Source of the DNA: an uncultured Bacteroidales bacterium
Lineage (GTDB): Bacteria; Bacteroidota; Bacteroidia; Bacteroidales; Bacteroidaceae
DNA length: 64,000 bases
NCBI GenBank assembly: GCA_937916465.1
Contig: CALFTK010000029.1
Location: forward strand, 32,414 to 96,413
Direction: 5' to 3'
Below, piece after piece: positions 61,226-64,000 of this stretch (within the stretch, counting starts at the first letter, position 1; every line of letters starts with the position of its first letter). The notes below the pieces were generated by a model that ran no database searches, was not told the DNA's origin, and saw only the letters and a list, made by a program, of their open reading frames with translations. Position numbers and translations under genes: made by a program.

Positions 61226-62758
61226 ATGAAGAAGACTACTATATGGCTATTGTCCGCAATTATGAGCGTATCGTTTGTAGCTCTACTCTTTTTGCAGGTG
61301 GGTTACATTAACGAAATTGCAGCTATGCGAAAGATTCAGTTCGAAGAATCTGTCAGACGTGCATTGTACGAAGTTGCTCACAAAATTGAATTGGAAGAGG
61401 CAAAGCAGTATCTGGAAGATGATATTGCTGAAATGCAGCGTAATAATCAACCGGTGAATCCTTTTGGCGGCTCTTTTAGTCGTACTTATATTTTACCAAA
61501 CGGTTCATCATTTTCAATTCAGCACGATATGATGCCCCAATCCCAGATGCCGTCTTTGCAGATGCCAAGACCAAATCAGGATTCAAATGCCAGTGTAGAA
61601 GAGACTATTCGTTCAAGACATCAAGATATGTTAAAACGCTATCTGGCGAATAGGGCATTAATAGATGAAGTTATATATAGTATGCTTAATACTGCAGGTG
61701 AAAGGCCTTTGCGACAGCGTATAGATTATAATTTCCTGGCAAATGAATTGATGGCAGAATTTAAAGACAATGGAATAGATTTGCCATTCCATTTTGTTGT
61801 AACAACAACTTCGGGTAGAGTTGTTTATAGTTGTGAATGTGAAGGCTTTGATCCTAATAACCTACATGATTCATATTCTCAGACTCTTTTCAGAAATGAT
61901 ACACCAAATAAGATGGGGGTTTTAAGGGTTTATTTTCCTACGCTGGATAAATATATTGACAGTTCGGTTGGGTTTATGATACCGTCGGTTATTTTTATAG
62001 TAGTTCTTATGGTTGCGTTTTCCTTTACTCTTATAGTTTTGGTAAGGCAAAAGAAGGTGACAGAGATGAAGAACGACTTTATAAATAACATGACTCATGA
62101 ATTCAAAACTCCAATTTCTACTATATCGTTGGCAGCGCAGATGCTTAATGATGAAGCTGTAACCAAATCGCCCAATATGTTTCGTCATATATCAGGTATT
62201 ATAAATGATGAAACCAAACGTTTGCGATTCCAGGTTGAAAAGGTGCTGCAGATGTCTATGTTCGAAGGTAGAAGTAATACACTGAAATTCAAAGAGGTAA
62301 ACGTAGATGAATTGATACATGGTGTAGTTAATACATTTGCAATTAAGGTTGAAAACTGTGGTGGATCAATAGATTTGGATTTTGCAGCAGAGAATCCGTT
62401 TGTAATGGCAGATGAAATGCATCTTACAAATGTGATTTTTAACCTGATGGACAATGCTGTCAAGTATAAGAAAGAGGACGAAGCTTTGCAACTTAATGTT
62501 AAGACTTGGAATGAACAGAACAAGCTTATTATTGCTATAGCTGATAATGGAATAGGTATGCGTAAGGAAGATTTGAAACGCGTATTTGATAAGTTTTATA
62601 GAGTTCATACTGCAAACCGTCATGATGTAAAGGGATTTGGCTTAGGTCTGGCGTATGTTAAGAAGGTGGTGGCTAATCATAAAGGAACCATCAGAGCAGA
62701 GAGTGAATTTGGACAAGGAACGAAATTTATTATTACTTTACCACTTAATATTGATTGA
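61226..62758 (+). CDS. rprX: Sensor histidine kinase, RprX-like
   Basis: A 510-residue sensor. Two membrane helices (about 5-27 and 248-273) enclose a periplasmic domain of about 220 residues. The phosphorylated His is H291 in MTHEFKTPIS; the ATPase part has N-box LMDNAVKYKK, G1 IADNGIGM, F-box FDKFYRV and G2 GFGLGLAYVKK. The pair with an RprY-like regulator fits the RprXY system first described in Bacteroides fragilis. Its stop overlaps the frame upstream of the regulator ATG. Confidence 0.9.
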   Translation: MKKTTIWLLSAIMSVSFVALLFLQVGYINEIAAMRKIQFEESVRRALYEVAHKIELEEAKQYLEDDIAEMQRNNQPVNPFGGSFSRTYILPNGSSFSIQHDMMPQSQMPSLQMPRPNQDSNASVEETIRSRHQDMLKRYLANRALIDEVIYSMLNTAGERPLRQRIDYNFLANELMAEFKDNGIDLPFHFVVTTTSGRVVYSCECEGFDPNNLHDSYSQTLFRNDTPNKMGVLRVYFPTLDKYIDSSVGFMIPSVIFIVVLMVAFSFTLIVLVRQKKVTEMKNDFINNMTHEFKTPISTISLAAQMLNDEAVTKSPNMFRHISGIINDETKRLRFQVEKVLQMSMFEGRSNTLKFKEVNVDELIHGVVNTFAIKVENCGGSIDLDFAAENPFVMADEMHLTNVIFNLMDNAVKYKKEDEALQLNVKTWNEQNKLIIAIADNGIGMRKEDLKRVFDKFYRVHTANRHDVKGFGLGLAYVKKVVANHKGTIRAESEFGQGTKFIITLPLNID

Positions 62759-62760
62759 CG

Positions 62761-63462
62761 ATGGAAGAGAGAATGAGTATTTTGTTGTGCGAAGATGATG
62801 AAAATCTGGGTATGTTGCTTAGAGAGTATCTTCAGGCGAAAGGTTTTGAAGCAGAGTTGTGTCCTGATGGCGATGCAGGATATAAAGCATTTCTTAAAGG
62901 CAAATTTGACATCTGTATATTGGATGTTATGATGCCTAAGAAAGATGGTTTTACATTGGCAAAAGAGATTCATGCTGCCAATCCGGAAGTTCCAATTATG
63001 TTTTTAACTGCAAAAACACTGAAAGAAGATGTATTGGAAGGCTTTAAAATAGGTGCAGACGATTATATAACCAAGCCGTTCAGTATGGAGGAACTTACTT
63101 TGAGAATAGAGGCAGTATTACGTAGGGTAAGAGGTATGAAGAATCGTGAAGTTGCTCAGTATAAGATTGGCAAGTTTGTGTTTGACACCAAGAAACAGCT
63201 GCTTACTTTGAATGAAAAATCTACTAAACTCACTACAAAAGAATCAGAACTGTTGGCTCTGTTGTGTTCTCATCAGAATCAGATTCTACAGAGAGATTTT
63301 GCGCTTAAAGCAATCTGGGTAGATGACAACTATTTTAATGCAAGAAGTATGGATGTTTATATAACAAAGTTACGTAAACATCTGAAAGATGACGAATCGG
63401 TTGAAATTATCAATATCCATGGCAAGGGATATAAACTAATTACTCCGGATAATCAAGAATAA
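62761..63462 (+). CDS. rprY: OmpR-family response regulator, RprY-like
   Basis: A 233-residue regulator. Receiver domain: acidic pocket E11-D12-D13, phosphorylated D55 (ILDVMMPKKDG), Thr in MFLTAK and Lys in ITKPFS. The C-terminal winged helix (about 135-233) ends with a typical HGKGYKL strand. The receiver opening LLCEDDENLGMLLREYLQAKG matches my memory of RprY. ATG at 62761 chosen; an ATG at 62773 would give the shorter start MSILLCEDDEN, and both are plausible. A transcription terminator follows. Confidence 0.93.
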   Translation: MEERMSILLCEDDENLGMLLREYLQAKGFEAELCPDGDAGYKAFLKGKFDICILDVMMPKKDGFTLAKEIHAANPEVPIMFLTAKTLKEDVLEGFKIGADDYITKPFSMEELTLRIEAVLRRVRGMKNREVAQYKIGKFVFDTKKQLLTLNEKSTKLTTKESELLALLCSHQNQILQRDFALKAIWVDDNYFNARSMDVYITKLRKHLKDDESVEIINIHGKGYKLITPDNQE

Positions 63463-63483
63463 AAGTTTAATATGCTATAGTGG

Positions 63484-63517
63484 GGTGGAAGTGATGAAAA
63501 ATTGCTTCCACCTTATT
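63484..63517 (+). terminator. Terminator after rprY
   Basis: Arms GGTGGAAG (63484-63491) and CTTCCACC (63505-63512) with a 13-base loop, followed by TTATT. Confidence 0.7.
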
Positions 63518-63659
63518 ATATATACATAAGGGTATAGTCTCTAATTTTCTTTTAAAAATTTTTTGTTCGTAATATTTTTGTAAGTTATTCAGATTGTGTA
63601 TTTAGCGTACATGTTATGTTAAATGCTGAAAAATTCTTTTGAAATTTGTTTGTAAAACA

Positions 63660-63691
63660 TTTGGTGGGTATTAAAAAACTCTCTACCTTTG
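63660..63691 (+). promoter_or_regulatory. rRNA operon promoter
   Basis: TTTG (63660-63663), 20 bases, TACCTTTG (63684-63691): a full consensus match. A weaker box TATTTTTG lies at 63573-63580. The stretch from 63513 to 63659 upstream is AT-rich with no gene. Confidence 0.75.
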
Positions 63692-63940
63692 CATCCGCTT
63701 TCCGAAAGAAACGTCTTCGGTTGGCATTAAGACAGACGTTCTTTGAACAATTTTCATAAATAGACAAGTAGTACGACGGGCATTTGTTCATTGTTATATG
63801 ATGAATAAGTGTTCGAGGGTAAAATACGAACCGTCAAGAGAAATAAAACGAAATAAATAAATCGGACGGACCTGAGCAAACAAAAGACAAACGGTGAAGT
63901 TATTGTAGATTTACAATATCTTCTTTAAGATATAAAATTT
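63692..63940 (+). other. 16S rRNA leader with boxA-like site
   Basis: The 249-base transcribed leader has no gene. It contains the boxA-like GTTCTTTGAACA (63738-63749), expected to bind Nus factors for antitermination, and a hairpin-forming CCGAA/TTCGG pair around 63702-63720. Its 3' part probably holds the 16S processing stem, whose partner is outside the window. Confidence 0.55.
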
Positions 63941-64000
63941 ACTAAGAAGAGTTTGATCCTGGCTCAGGATGAACGCTAGCTACAGGCTTAACACATGCAA
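63941..64000 (+). rRNA. 16S ribosomal RNA, first 60 bases
   Basis: The conserved 5' segment AGAGTTTGATCCTGGCTCAG begins at 63948, which is position 8 in E. coli numbering, so the mature end is set near 63941. What follows (GATGAACGCTAGCTACAGG, then CTTAACACATGCAA) is typical of Bacteroidales. The gene is cut by the window end. Confidence 0.95.

Noticed and set aside
1..64000. CRISPR array or tRNA gene
   Set aside because: No regularly spaced repeats of array type and no cloverleaf-like sequence were noticed in any intergenic gap; a covariance-model search would be needed to be certain.

Overview
The window is a gene-dense, AT-rich stretch of a Bacteroidales chromosome. It is most like Bacteroidaceae or Prevotellaceae, but I cannot name the genus. 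Evidence for the order: promoters of the Bacteroides type (TTTG, then 18-21 nt, then TAnnTTTG), Bacteroidetes-only families (DUF4837, DUF4827, DUF4924, DUF5723, DUF4922, GldE), an RprXY-like two-component system, a non-canonical second EF-G, and a 16S rRNA start with a typical Bacteroidales 5' end. I see no insertion sequence, prophage, CRISPR array or tRNA. The only mobile-type cassette is a YefM-YoeB toxin-antitoxin pair.

Layout. (1) 1-2660, minus: a GT2 glycosyltransferase and a nucleotide-phosphorylase-like/SpoIID fusion that runs off the left edge. (2) 2667-10260, plus: a seven-gene operon from a mirror-symmetric divergent promoter: rlmN, a DUF4837 lipoprotein, pdxA, then four genes that look like an uncharacterised phospholipid or polyol-phosphate headgroup pathway (nucleotidyltransferase/ATP-grasp fusion, CDP-alcohol phosphotransferase with a displaced last Asp, LPG-synthase/flippase-like membrane protein, HAD protein lacking the second motif-I Asp). 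(3) 10252-12763, minus: yefM-yoeB followed closely by an S9 peptidase. (4) 13182-15741: sigma-54 activator, LptE-like lipoprotein, small TPR-like protein, secG. (5) 15793-18168, minus: ROK glucokinase and a histidine phosphatase. (6) 18362-20807: transketolase and rpiB, convergent with (7) 21052-30318, minus: one 9.3 kb arabinose/galactose operon (mutarotase, galK, lipoprotein mutarotase, SSS symporter, araD, araA, FGGY kinase). (8) 30409-33482, minus: grpE-dnaJ-folC. (9) 33652-36653: glucosaminidase/LysM protein, then rng, a 29-residue ribosomal-type protein and HU on the minus strand. (10) 36857-50160: ssb, gldE, phosphopantetheinyl transferase, a 1096-residue lipoprotein with a DUF5723 barrel partner, LysE-type exporter, DUF4924, prfC, signal peptidase I, a Sua5/YrdC-type gene, ClC channel; then fmt. 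(11) 51336-57655: sigma factor with a 59-residue companion, rpe, ComEC, DHH phosphoesterase, DUF4827 lipoprotein, phosphohexomutase; hemW opposes them. (12) 58944-63462: EF-G paralogue with altered G motifs and rprXY. (13) An rRNA promoter and leader, and the first 60 nt of 16S rRNA at the right edge.

Functional themes: pentose and galactose catabolism feed the pentose-phosphate pathway (ara/gal operon, tkt, rpiB, rpe); envelope biogenesis (LptE, SecG, signal peptidase, lipoproteins, glucosaminidase, probable lipid headgroup genes); and translation (RlmN, RF3, EF-G paralogue, Fmt, TsaC-type protein, 16S). The parts most worth testing are the headgroup cluster at 5992-10260 and the EF-G paralogue at 58944-61097.
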